DNA of 48,820 nt from Nostoc foliaceum FACHB-393. GTDB taxonomy: Bacteria > Cyanobacteriota > Cyanobacteriia > Cyanobacteriales > Nostocaceae. Shown here piece by piece: positions 30,734 through 39,767 of the stretch (position 1 is the first letter of the stretch; every line of letters starts with the position of its first letter). The DNA lies in contig NZ_JACJTD010000051.1 of NCBI RefSeq assembly GCF_014698505.1, positions 1 to 48,820 of the forward strand, read 5' to 3'. The notes under the pieces are model-generated. The model was not told where the DNA came from and did no database searches. It was given only the letters and a program-made list of their open reading frames with translations. The translations under genes and the position numbers were made by a program.

Positions 30734-32656
30734 ATGGAAATTTTAGAAACAATCGGTTTTGATTTAGGACACGGTGAAACGGCTGTAGCTAAAGCGATCG
30801 TGGAAAGCATCGACCCCCCCCAGATGCTGGAAATTAATAACAAGAAGAACCAAATTACAGCACTTGGTTGGCATCCCAAACTCGGTTATCTTGTCGGCGA
30901 ACAAGCATTAATTCAAGCTGGCGTTACCCAACTGACAATTTCTTTCAAGCAAAAACCCAACAACGATCCCAAATATCGGGAAACAATTAGCACTTTTGTA
31001 GCAACCTACTACCGCCTTTTGAAAGAAAGCAAACAACTTGAAGGTGGGGAAGGTAGCTATTTTTACATAGGTTGCCCTTCAGGATGGTCAGTTAGCGATC
31101 GCACCGAATACCAAAAGCTACTTCAAGAAGCTGGTATTCCCCAACTAAATGTTGTACCCGAATCGCGGGCTGCTTTCATGCAAGCCAAGGAAGCCGGGAA
31201 GTTGGAGTATGACAAACTTGTTGCATCGGTGTTAATTGTCGATATTGGTTCTTCAACCACAGATTTTACTCTGGTTAAGAGCTTAGAAGAGATACCTATA
31301 GATTTTGGGAGTAATACTTTAGGTGCATCTCTAATTGACAAAGCTATTTTTGCCCGGACTCTCGCCAACCACGAACAAAAAGCATTACTCGAAAAAGTAT
31401 TTCAGGAATATCCGCATCACCAAGCTCGTTGTGAACTTGCTTGTCGTAAAGCTAAAGAAGATTACTTTTCTAATGAACAGTTATACAGCGATCCTGAATC
31501 CTTTGCGCGTGGCTTCGAGTCGATCAACGAACAGATTTATTTTATTCCCCAAGTAAATAAATTGATGATGGAGGAAATTTTAAACCAACCCTTACCGGAA
31601 CTGGGGCATCATAGTTGGGTGCGATCGTTTCACGACTCTTTAAAGGAGGCGAAAGAAAAGCTAGAAAAACTTGGAATTGTGCCGAAACTTTTGCTGATGA
31701 CTGGCGGTGCATCTCGCATGAAGTTTACGCACTTTCTTTGTCAGGAAATGTTTCCCGAGCCAGAAACGCTGCTTCGCCCTGATCCTGAACCGGAACGTTG
31801 CATTGCACTGGGTTTAGCACGAGTAGGACGATGGGATCTGCGTGCTGCTGCTTTTAAAGAAGAAGTCAACAAACTATTTACCTCGAACAAGCTTAAAGGT
31901 TTGATTGAAAGGCATATCCCTGAGTTAATAGAATCACTAACTAAGCCTTTGACAGATGGCTTGATTGTCAATGCAGTTAAACCAGGTTTAAAAGATTGGC
32001 AAAAAAACAAAATACGAACTTTAGCAGATTTGGAAACATCTTTAATCAGTCGGGCAGAACAGTGGCTCAAAAGCGATCTCGCTGTGCAGATAATTAATCA
32101 TCAATGCGCTTCTTGGTTTAGCAATAAAATCCAACCCGATTTAGCTGCACAAACCGATCCAATATGCCGAAAGTTTCAGATACCTAGAAGCAGCTTAAGG
32201 TTTCAGGATAGCATTGACCCAAATTTTGTTAACCCAGAGCTACGCATTGGAGATGCTATCCTGGCTGAGACAGTGGGCTTTATTGTCAATGTAGTAATTG
32301 GTGGAGGCACTGTAGCTAGCATCATCACTCTTATATTAACTGGACATTTAACCTGGCCTATTGCCCTAGTATATGGGGCTTCGGTGATGGCGGCAGGAAT
32401 GGAGCTAAATCGCAAGAGTGTTCAAGAAGTAATCAAGACAAATGTGGATGTACCTAGTTGGGTTCGTTCTAGTTTTTTGAGTGATAGAAAAATCGAGGAT
32501 ATGTGTGAGCAAATAAAGCCTGAGTTAGAGAAAGTTCTTCAAGAACAATTGACAGCAGATCAAGAGGCTTTTGATAAACTGATTAGCAAAGTTGAGCAAG
32601 GGCTGCAAAAAACCCTTTCTACCAAAGTCCAATCTTGCATAATTCTGATTCAATAG
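30734..32656 (+). CDS. Hsp70/actin-fold ATPase with hydrophobic C-terminal segment
   Basis: 640-aa protein of the Hsp70/actin ATPase clan. Nucleotide-binding motifs: phosphate 1 IGFDLGHGETAVAKA (7-21), phosphate 2 VLIVDIGSSTTDFTLVK (about 165-181), adenosine motif LLLMTGGASRMKF (about 319-331). It departs from DnaK after about residue 360: there is no recognisable beta-sandwich substrate domain, but a helical region with many charged residues (LKGLIERHIPELIESLTKPL). Next comes a long hydrophobic stretch (about 514-556, VGFIVNVVIGGGTVASIITL and WPIALVYGASVMAAG), then an amphipathic helical tail. This tail layout recalls membrane-active dynamin-like tails. It lies 14 nt after its membrane partner gene. 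Confidence 0.8.
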   Translation: MEILETIGFDLGHGETAVAKAIVESIDPPQMLEINNKKNQITALGWHPKLGYLVGEQALIQAGVTQLTISFKQKPNNDPKYRETISTFVATYYRLLKESKQLEGGEGSYFYIGCPSGWSVSDRTEYQKLLQEAGIPQLNVVPESRAAFMQAKEAGKLEYDKLVASVLIVDIGSSTTDFTLVKSLEEIPIDFGSNTLGASLIDKAIFARTLANHEQKALLEKVFQEYPHHQARCELACRKAKEDYFSNEQLYSDPESFARGFESINEQIYFIPQVNKLMMEEILNQPLPELGHHSWVRSFHDSLKEAKEKLEKLGIVPKLLLMTGGASRMKFTHFLCQEMFPEPETLLRPDPEPERCIALGLARVGRWDLRAAAFKEEVNKLFTSNKLKGLIERHIPELIESLTKPLTDGLIVNAVKPGLKDWQKNKIRTLADLETSLISRAEQWLKSDLAVQIINHQCASWFSNKIQPDLAAQTDPICRKFQIPRSSLRFQDSIDPNFVNPELRIGDAILAETVGFIVNVVIGGGTVASIITLILTGHLTWPIALVYGASVMAAGMELNRKSVQEVIKTNVDVPSWVRSSFLSDRKIEDMCEQIKPELEKVLQEQLTADQEAFDKLISKVEQGLQKTLSTKVQSCIILIQ

Positions 32657-32865
32657 CAGTGATATATGCCCGTAAAAAATCCTGATCGCATCGTCTAATT
32701 TCTATTAATCGGTAGCGTAACCAGAGTGCTGGCATAATGCAAAAGTCAGAATTTTAGATTTTTTAAATAACGTTCATCTACTCAATTTTAGGTATATCAT
32801 TCCAGATACAAGCGCAATCAAGCAATCAAGTTATGTGATTGAATGCAGCACAAGGTTTGGAAAAT

Positions 32866-35775
32866 ATGGTATCGTTCCATCAACCAGTGTGGGAATTGTC
32901 CATTGAAGGTGTCTATGAATCACTAGGAACCACTATCAATGGCTTAACTGAATATGACGCAGCGCAACGATTTGAGCGCTATGGTGCAAATGAACTGCCA
33001 GAAACTGCTCATCGGCCAATGTGGCTCCGCTTCACGGATCAGCTCACCCACTTTATGGCACTATTGCTATGGAGTGCGGGAATTTTGGCATTTTTGTCCA
33101 ATACTCCTCAACTAGGTTGGGCAATCTGGGCTGTCATCTGGATCAACGCTATCTTTAGCTTTTGGCAAGAATATCAAGCAGAACAAGCACTGGCAGCATT
33201 GAAAAAAGTATTGCCAATACAAGTTCGGGTATACCGAGATGGGCAATTGAAGCAGATCCCGGCACGAGAGTTAGTTCGGGGTGATGTCATGCAACTTGAA
33301 GAAGGCGATCGCATTTCTGCCGATGCACGCCTAGTTTCTGCTGATAATCTATACGTGGATGTCTCAGTACTCACAGGGGAATCTCTACCAGTTACTCGTA
33401 ATCCTGACCCTGTAAATCCCCGCCAGGTCGTACCAATTCGTGCTGGCAAAACATTGCTTCATCCTGGAGAACAGCCTTTGCAAGAGCGGGTTCATCCGGC
33501 TGAAATCGCTAATTTAGTATTGGCAGGCTCTAATGTTGCATCGGGACGAGCAATAGGCGTGGTCTATGGAACTGGTGCCCAGACGGAATTTGGACAAGTC
33601 GCACACCTGACCACAATGGTGAAGCGAGAACCCAGCACCTTAGAAGTACAAGTTGCCCAGATTGTGCGCCTAATCACAGCGATCGCTTTGAGCATGGGTA
33701 TAATTGTGTTCTTTCTCACTGCCTGGTTAGTAGGTATGGAGGTGAAAGAGAGCTTCATTTTTGCGATCGGGATTATTGTGGCGCTAGTTCCTGAAGGATT
33801 GCTACCAACCGTCACCCTGGCATTGGCTATGGGAGTACAGCGCATGGCACGACGCAATGCCTTAGTCCGTCGCCTTTCTGCGGTGGAAACTCTCAGTGCA
33901 ATCACAGTCGTTTGTACAGATAAAACAGGAACTTTAACCAAAAATGAAATGACGGTACGTCATCTATGGGTTCCCTCACAGCAACAAGGTAGCAACGAAA
34001 AACCCAAACACAAGTCAGTTTCCCCTTTGCTAATTGAAGTTACAGGCGCAGGCTATGACCCTACTAACGGTACAGTTGTAATTCCTGAGCATTTTGCCGC
34101 CTCTTGGCAGTTGAATTTATTGTTAACAGGGGCTGCTCTTTGTTCCAATGCTCGTTTGATTCATCTCACTGCACCTAGTCGTTGGCAAGAAATTGGCGAT
34201 CCGACGGAAGCAGCGTTGCTGGTGGCTGCGGCGAAAGCCGGATTGAACCTGGAACAACTGCAACATCAGTTTCCTCGCTTGCGGGAAATCCCCTTTGATT
34301 CTCGCAGACGGATGATGACGGTAGTGCTGGACTGGCAATCTTCACAGTTGTGGACCAATGAATCTCCCTATCTCGGTTTCACCAAAGGAGCGCCACTGGA
34401 AGTATTGCGACACTGCCAGTATATTCTGCGAGAGGGAACAGTTCAGACTCTCACTCAGGCTGACCGGGACATGGTGGTGAGAGCAAATGATGACTTGGCC
34501 AGACAGGGATTTCGGGTACTGGGAGTTGCAGCTCGTCCCGGTGATGAGCAGTTGCTAAAGGAACAAACACAGGAGTTGGAGCAAAATCTGATCTTCATTG
34601 GTTTGGTGGCGATGTTTGACCCCCCACGTCCAGAAGTGAGAGACGCGATCGCTCGTTGCCGTACAGCCGGGATCAAGGTAACGATGGTGACTGGAGATTA
34701 TGGACTAACTGCCGAAGCGATCGCCCGCAATATCGGCCTCGCAAACGAGCGGGTGCGGGTTGTGACTGGTGAAGACATGGGTCATCTTTCGGATGCTCAA
34801 CTGCGGCAAATTTTGCAATATCGTTCCGGCTTGGTGTTTGCTCGGATGTCTCCCGAACACAAGTTACGGCTAGTACAGGCTTACCAAGACTCAGGTGAAG
34901 TAGTAGCGGTTACCGGGGATGGTGTGAATGATGCTCCCGCATTGCGATCGGCCAATATTGGCATTGCTATGGGCATGAACGGCACTGATGTGGCAAGGGA
35001 AGCGGCTGATATTGTTTTAACCGATGATAACTTTGCTACCATCGTGAGTGCTATTGAGCAGGGGAGAGCGATCTATCAAAATATCCGCAAGTTCATGACT
35101 TACATCTTGGCATCTAACGTGCCTGAAGTAGTACCTTTCTTGGCAATGGTAGCCATGAAAATTCCACCAGCCTTGGTAATCATGCAAATTCTGGCAATTG
35201 ACTTAGGAACGGACATGATACCTGCATTGGCACTCGGTGCAGAACGTGCAGAAACAGGTATAATGCTGCAACCCGCTCGTGCCAAATCTAAACCCCTGCT
35301 CGATCGCTCCCTACTGTTACGTGCCTATTGTTTTCTGGGATTAATTGAGGCTGCTTTGGCGATGTTAGCTTTTTTTATTGTCTGGTGGAGCAATGGCTAT
35401 GGACTTGCTCAATTGCAAGCTATTACTCCCGCTATTATGTCTCACTCGCCAGATATGACTATAGTTACCATTTATACCCAAGCCACTACCGTGACATTAG
35501 CAACCATTGTTGCCTGTCAAAGTGGAAATGTTTTTGCTTGCCGTTCTGAACAAACCTCGATATTTCGATTGGGATTATTTTCCAACCGTTTAATCTGGCT
35601 CGGCATTGCTATAGAGTGGGCGCTAATTGTGGCAATTATTTATATCCCTTCTCTGAGACACATCTTTGGTACTACACCTCTGACTCCTTGGCAATGTTTG
35701 CTATTGCTAGCCTATCCACCTATCCTGCTGGGAGTAGAAGAATTCCGCAAAGCTATTTTTATCCACAGGCGCTAA
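32866..35775 (+). CDS. P2-type cation-transporting ATPase
   Basis: About 969-aa P-type ATPase pumping a cation across the plasma or thylakoid membrane. Cation ATPase N-domain (residues 1-70), TM1-2, actuator domain with TGES (170-173), and TM3-4 with ALVPEGLLPTVTLAL. The phosphorylation site DKTGTLTKNEMT has Asp352; the nucleotide domain contains FTKGAPLEVL; the hinge is VTGDGVNDAPALRSANIGIA; six C-terminal TM helices follow. The TM4 motif VPEGLLPTV is closer to Na,K-ATPase-type (IIC) pumps than to the VPEGLPA of Ca pumps, so a monovalent ion is possible. ATG 32866 follows a weak GG-rich ribosome site; the frame is open to TTG 32839. The ion cannot be assigned. Confidence 0.88.
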   Translation: MVSFHQPVWELSIEGVYESLGTTINGLTEYDAAQRFERYGANELPETAHRPMWLRFTDQLTHFMALLLWSAGILAFLSNTPQLGWAIWAVIWINAIFSFWQEYQAEQALAALKKVLPIQVRVYRDGQLKQIPARELVRGDVMQLEEGDRISADARLVSADNLYVDVSVLTGESLPVTRNPDPVNPRQVVPIRAGKTLLHPGEQPLQERVHPAEIANLVLAGSNVASGRAIGVVYGTGAQTEFGQVAHLTTMVKREPSTLEVQVAQIVRLITAIALSMGIIVFFLTAWLVGMEVKESFIFAIGIIVALVPEGLLPTVTLALAMGVQRMARRNALVRRLSAVETLSAITVVCTDKTGTLTKNEMTVRHLWVPSQQQGSNEKPKHKSVSPLLIEVTGAGYDPTNGTVVIPEHFAASWQLNLLLTGAALCSNARLIHLTAPSRWQEIGDPTEAALLVAAAKAGLNLEQLQHQFPRLREIPFDSRRRMMTVVLDWQSSQLWTNESPYLGFTKGAPLEVLRHCQYILREGTVQTLTQADRDMVVRANDDLARQGFRVLGVAARPGDEQLLKEQTQELEQNLIFIGLVAMFDPPRPEVRDAIARCRTAGIKVTMVTGDYGLTAEAIARNIGLANERVRVVTGEDMGHLSDAQLRQILQYRSGLVFARMSPEHKLRLVQAYQDSGEVVAVTGDGVNDAPALRSANIGIAMGMNGTDVAREAADIVLTDDNFATIVSAIEQGRAIYQNIRKFMTYILASNVPEVVPFLAMVAMKIPPALVIMQILAIDLGTDMIPALALGAERAETGIMLQPARAKSKPLLDRSLLLRAYCFLGLIEAALAMLAFFIVWWSNGYGLAQLQAITPAIMSHSPDMTIVTIYTQATTVTLATIVACQSGNVFACRSEQTSIFRLGLFSNRLIWLGIAIEWALIVAIIYIPSLRHIFGTTPLTPWQCLLLLAYPPILLGVEEFRKAIFIHRR

Positions 35776-36068
35776 ATATTTTTAAACTCCCTAGCGCTTC
35801 TCGAAACGTCCACTTTTTTCTAATAGATGGATACAAAAAATAACAGTTTGAGGTAAGGGTTCATAAAGCTTACCTTGGAGAATCTGTTTTTCAGTATGGG
35901 AGAGGTTAATAGTGGTGCTGACAATTAAGGGCAGAATCCTATCTACGAGAAAGAATTAATTTTTGTTCGTCAAAGTGAATAAAAACATTCAAATTAGAAT
36001 TTTTACTTTTCCTTTTGTTAGTTTTTAGTTGTAGCCTCTAACATTTGCCAATAAATTCTGTAAATGTT
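35776..36068. other. Intergenic region downstream of the P2 ATPase
   Basis: 293 bp. It contains a 7-bp hairpin, AGGTAAG...CTTACCT (about 35851-35875), that may end the ATPase transcript, although no T-run follows on the + strand. The promoter of the archease gene should lie in 35950-36060. No gene is supported. Confidence 0.45.
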
Positions 36069-36497
36069 ATGAACAGTCCAAATTTTATCAATTCGGCAGG
36101 CTTTGAGGAGGTTGAACATACAGCTGACTGGGCTTATCGCGTTTGGGGACAAAATTTAACCGAGTTATTTATCCAAGCTGCGATCGCACTTTATACATTA
36201 GCTGATGTCCAGTTAGCCTCAGAGTCTGCAATTAAGCGGAAAATTCAACTCCAAGGGGTTGACCATGTAAGCCTATTGGTTGCTTGGTTGAATGAACTTT
36301 TGTATCTACACGAGAGTGAAAACTTAGGATTTAACCAATTTAAAATCCTGCATCTCGATGTCCACTCTCTAGAGGCGGAAGTCACAGGCGTTAATGTTCA
36401 AAATTGGAATAAATTCATTAAAGCAGTAACCTATCACAATCTCTCTATTCAGCAAACAGAAACAGGATTGGAAGCTACATTAGTATTAGATGTTTGA
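36069..36497 (+). CDS. Archease
   Basis: Small (143 aa) metal-binding protein that activates the RtcB RNA ligase by promoting its guanylylation. The family signature FEEVEHTADWAYRVWG lies near the N-terminus, LVAWLNELLYLHESENLGF in the middle, and the terminal Asp-containing strand (EATLVLDV) supplies metal ligands. ATG 36069 is chosen over the frame-opening TTG 36045. It sits 105 nt upstream of rtcB, the classical pairing, and this supports both calls. Confidence 0.9.
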   Translation: MNSPNFINSAGFEEVEHTADWAYRVWGQNLTELFIQAAIALYTLADVQLASESAIKRKIQLQGVDHVSLLVAWLNELLYLHESENLGFNQFKILHLDVHSLEAEVTGVNVQNWNKFIKAVTYHNLSIQQTETGLEATLVLDV

Positions 36498-36539
36498 ATT
36501 GGTCATTGGTCATTGGTCATTGGTCATTAGTCATTAGTT
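36498..36539. repeat. Heptameric tandem repeat (ATTGGTC/ATTAGTC), six units
   Basis: Four ATTGGTC units (36498-36525) are followed by ATTAGTC and ATTAGTT. The array begins directly after the archease stop codon. CCCAATTCCC-type low-complexity sequence follows before rtcB. Confidence 0.8.
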
Positions 36540-36602
36540 AATTCCCCATCTCCCAATCCCCAATTCCCAGTCCATTACCAAATCCTCAAATTAGGAGGGG
36601 AT

Positions 36603-38048
36603 ATGGTCAATAAACAAGATTTTCGCCGCATTAGTGACTATTTGTGGGAAATTCCTACGTCGTTTCATCCAGAGATGAAAGTTCCCGTCTGGATTTTTGC
36701 CGATCAAGAAATTCTCGAAGATGCTTTGGGAGATTTATCAGCAACTCAAGCCGTTAATGTTGCCCGTTTACCTGGGTTAGTAGGTCATGTAGTTGTTATG
36801 CCTGATGTTCACCAAGGTTATGGGATGCCAATTGGTGGCGTGATGGCAACACGAGTACCTGGGGGAATAATTTCACCGGGAGCAGTTGGTTATGATATCA
36901 ACTGTGGTGTACGTGTTTTGGCATCTGCAATTGAGTATGAGAATGCCAAACCTTATTTAAGTAATCTGGCAAGTGTCCTTTACCGCAATTGTCCTAGCGG
37001 TGTGGGAGAAAAAGGCAGCGTCCCCCTGACAAGTGAAGAATTAGACCAAGTATGTCAACAAGGCGCTCGTTGGGCGCTGACTCAGGGATACGCCCAAGCA
37101 GAAGATTTGGAACGCACGGAGGAATTTGGTTGTCTGGAAGGGGCAGACCCAGATGCTGCGAGTAAGCGGGCAAAAGAGCGAGGTAAAGGTCAACTAGGAA
37201 CTTTGGGTGCGGGTAATCACTTCCTAGAGGTGGATGTGGTGGAGAAAGTATTTGACTACGAAGCAGCGGAAGTTATGGGTTTGCACGAAGGTTGTTTGGC
37301 GGTGCAAATTCATTGCGGTTCTCGTGGCTTTGGGCATCAAATCTGCACCGATTATGTACAGGATTTGCAATTTGCCGTCATCCGCTATGGGATTGATTTA
37401 CCAGACCGGGAATTAGTTTGTGCGCCGATTGAGTCGCCAGAAGGACAAGGCTATCTAGCAGCGATGAAGTCAGCCGCTAACTATGCCTTTGCTAACCGCC
37501 AAGTTTTGGCATGGCATACACGGCGGAGTTTTCAGGAGGTGTTTGGTACACAAAACTCTACACTACGCCAAGTTTATGATATTGCTCACAACATGGCCAA
37601 AATTGAAACCCACGAAATTGAGGGAGAAAACCTGACAGTTTGCGTCCATCGTAAGGGAGCAACACGAGCATTTGGCCCAGGATTTGCGGATTTACCTGCG
37701 GAATATCGTTCTTTGGGGCAACCTGTTTTAGTTCCTGGTTCGATGGGTACACAGAGTTGGATTTTGCTGGGGACAGAAACAAGCGATCGCCTTTCCTTTG
37801 GTTCGAGTTGTCACGGTGCGGGACGGGTGATGAGTCGTCACAAAGCCAAGCGAGAAATTAGAGGCGATCGCCTCAAGGGTGAACTTGAACACGAAGGTAT
37901 TAGCATCCGGGCTGGTTCCATGTCTGGTTTAGCAGAAGAAGCACCCCAAGCATACAAAGATGTTAGCCGAGTGGTAAATGTAGTCAGCCAAGCGGGAATT
38001 GCTAGGAAAGTAGCGCGTCTACATCCCGTTGCTGTTGTCAAAGGATAA
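36603..38048 (+). CDS. rtcB: RNA-splicing ligase RtcB
   Basis: GTP- and Mn-dependent ligase joining 2',3'-cyclic phosphate or 3'-phosphate RNA ends to 5'-OH ends; used in tRNA or rRNA repair. Motifs: VVMPDVHQGYGMPIGGVMAT, GYDINCGVRVL with metal-binding Asp and Cys, TLGAGNHFLEVDVVE, VQIHCGSRGFGHQI, and GSSCHGAGRVMSRHKA near the C-terminus, which precedes the guanylylated His region. 481 aa is full length. A strong ribosome site (AGGAGG) precedes ATG 36603. It is probably co-transcribed with archease. Confidence 0.95.
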   Translation: MVNKQDFRRISDYLWEIPTSFHPEMKVPVWIFADQEILEDALGDLSATQAVNVARLPGLVGHVVVMPDVHQGYGMPIGGVMATRVPGGIISPGAVGYDINCGVRVLASAIEYENAKPYLSNLASVLYRNCPSGVGEKGSVPLTSEELDQVCQQGARWALTQGYAQAEDLERTEEFGCLEGADPDAASKRAKERGKGQLGTLGAGNHFLEVDVVEKVFDYEAAEVMGLHEGCLAVQIHCGSRGFGHQICTDYVQDLQFAVIRYGIDLPDRELVCAPIESPEGQGYLAAMKSAANYAFANRQVLAWHTRRSFQEVFGTQNSTLRQVYDIAHNMAKIETHEIEGENLTVCVHRKGATRAFGPGFADLPAEYRSLGQPVLVPGSMGTQSWILLGTETSDRLSFGSSCHGAGRVMSRHKAKREIRGDRLKGELEHEGISIRAGSMSGLAEEAPQAYKDVSRVVNVVSQAGIARKVARLHPVAVVKG

Positions 38049-38052
38049 ATAT

Positions 38053-38880
38053 TTAACAGAAGTCATAACCTATGAATAGAGTCTTGGAATCTTGCATTTT
38101 AATTTTAAAATGAGCTTCTTTCATAGAACCCGGAATTTTAAAGTTAGGAGGAAAATTTGTTTCTTTACTATATATAGCACCTTCAAATTTTTCTCCATCT
38201 ATTCCTATAGCATTGCGAAAATCAGTTCCTATTAAGCAAGTACCTTTAAAATTTGTATCATGTAAAACAGCTCGTGAAAAATTAGCTTCATTTAAATTAG
38301 CTCCTGTAAAATTTGCATTATCTAAAACAGCTCCCGAAAAATCAGCTTTATTTAAAAAAGCATATTCAAAATTTGCAGATCCTAAAGTCATTTCACTAAA
38401 AATAGCACCCTCAAGATGGGCTTGTTTAAGAGTTAACCCAGGTAATAAAGATCTAGCTCTTTTTATGTCAGCTTTGTCTATTTCAGCATAATCGAGTTCA
38501 ATAATTGGTTTTGGTAAACATTTAAATTCGCTTGGGTGTACTATGTTATCTGGCTTCTTACAAAAACCTATTAATTCAGATTCGTAAAGAAATTGTATTA
38601 CTTGTCCTTTTAAATAAGCATCATCTTTAAAACGGCGTAATGTACTTAATGTCAAAGCGTGGATAAACAATTTCTTTTCTTTATTTAAATCTGCTATTCC
38701 TGATGGAATTGAATCTTCAGTTAACATTAGCTCTGATATTTCTTTTATGTAATCTGTCATAATCATTTGCTTTCGCGTTCGCTCTGTAATATACCAACCT
38801 ATCGCACCAGCTAGCAAAGTAATTAGAGTAGCAATTACACTAGATTGCAAAAAACTAGACTTTAAAAAAAACCTAGACAT
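38053..38880 (-). CDS. Membrane-anchored pentapeptide-repeat protein
   Basis: 275-aa protein. One N-terminal transmembrane helix (SVIATLITLLAGAIGWYI, residues 14-31), a helical linker (35-125), then about 12 pentapeptide repeats of A(N/D)(F/L)xx type (about 130-225, for example ANFTGANLNEANFSRAVLHD) forming a right-handed quadrilateral beta-helix. A C-terminal tail ends KTLFIGYDFC. The function of such proteins is mostly unknown. It is convergent with rtcB, only 4 nt apart, and begins an AT-rich stretch with lower GC than its left neighbours, suggesting an accessory gene. Confidence 0.82.
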   Translation of the reverse strand: MSRFFLKSSFLQSSVIATLITLLAGAIGWYITERTRKQMIMTDYIKEISELMLTEDSIPSGIADLNKEKKLFIHALTLSTLRRFKDDAYLKGQVIQFLYESELIGFCKKPDNIVHPSEFKCLPKPIIELDYAEIDKADIKRARSLLPGLTLKQAHLEGAIFSEMTLGSANFEYAFLNKADFSGAVLDNANFTGANLNEANFSRAVLHDTNFKGTCLIGTDFRNAIGIDGEKFEGAIYSKETNFPPNFKIPGSMKEAHFKIKMQDSKTLFIGYDFC

Positions 38881-39074
38881 TTTTTAATACCTGACCATCT
38901 ATTAATCTGGTTGTCACTAGACTTTTCAAAAGGAAGAATATTCATTTTTTATGATTTATCCTTTAAATTAAAGAATTTCAAGCTTAATTAAGAAAAGCCA
39001 GAGGTTTATGCTAACACTCTAATAATAATTAAGAGAAACCACAAGTTTATATTAAGACTCTATATTTTACCATC

Positions 39075-39332
39075 TTATACCCATACTCCAGTAGCTGTGC
39101 AAGTAAGTTGACCTAGCTTATAACCAACAGGATAATATTGACCTCGATATTCACAACATTTTTCGGGACATTGTCCTTGAGCAATTTGTAGATTATGGCT
39201 CGGAATATTGTGAGTAAAATCAATTCCTAAATTAAAAAAAAATCTAGTAGTGATTGTTCCAGTAGTTATTGCTAGAGAAACCAGCATAAGTCCAAATATT
39301 TTTCTCTTTTCTTTAACTTTAATAGGTTGCAT
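39075..39332 (-). CDS. Small Cys-rich exported or membrane-anchored protein
   Basis: 85 aa. A basic start (MQPIKVKEKRKIF) is followed by one hydrophobic segment (GLMLVSLAITTGTITT), so it is either secreted or tail-outside anchored. The outer part has four cysteines in a compact arrangement, CPEKCCEYRGQYYPVGYKLG then a single C in LTCTATGVWV, resembling small secreted disulfide-bonded modules. I do not recognise the family. It is leftward, 194 nt upstream of the pentapeptide gene. Confidence 0.55.
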   Translation of the reverse strand: MQPIKVKEKRKIFGLMLVSLAITTGTITTRFFFNLGIDFTHNIPSHNLQIAQGQCPEKCCEYRGQYYPVGYKLGQLTCTATGVWV

Positions 39333-39400
39333 ACTTAGAAAAAGAATTACTATTGAAAAGCATGTAATTATTACAACAATAATTACTAATCTCTAATTAG

Positions 39401-39461
39401 TTTTTATCTATCTTGAGTTGTGATATTTACTTAATCTTTCATAACTTTAGATAGATAAAAA
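39401..39461. repeat. Perfect 13-bp inverted repeat
   Basis: TTTTTATCTATCT (39401-39413) and AGATAGATAAAAA (39449-39461) are exact complements with a 35-nt loop, about 70 nt upstream of the small Cys-rich gene. It is possibly the terminus pair of a tiny element or a leader structure. Confidence 0.6.
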
Positions 39462-39731
39462 TAAAAATTCTCAAATATTTTGGTTCTTCGGTACGTATTA
39501 TAATTAAAGTTCGTAACTTGCCTTACAAATCAAGCCTTACAGGCAGTTATAGTTAGGATTTGCGCACTGTACAAATTAACCATAATATCCATAACCGTAT
39601 TTAGTCGTTTCCGGCGCTTCACATAACCCTGACTTATTAGCATATTTGCGCTTGTTAGGTGCAAAACATAGCTGAAACAGATAAATTGGGTGTATTACTT
39701 ATGCACAATGCGTAAGTCATAAAATCATAAA

Positions 39732-39767
39732 CTGAAGGGTCTGGTTACGTTTAACCAGACCCTTCAG
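39732..39767. terminator. Strong 16-bp perfect hairpin
   Basis: CTGAAGGGTCTGGTTA (39732-39747), loop CGTT, and its exact complement (39752-39767). On the + strand no T-run follows; on the minus strand the stem is followed by TTTATGATTTTATG, a weak terminator tail. The structure could terminate a leftward RNA from the GC-richer block to its right, or be the end of a mobile element. Confidence 0.45.

Noticed and set aside
35791..35955. 55-codon open stretch on the minus strand after the P2 ATPase (contains EKQILQGKLYEPLPQTVIFC)
   Set aside because: No start codon and bounded by stops in AT-rich DNA. It looks protein-like but is too short to support without a homologue.
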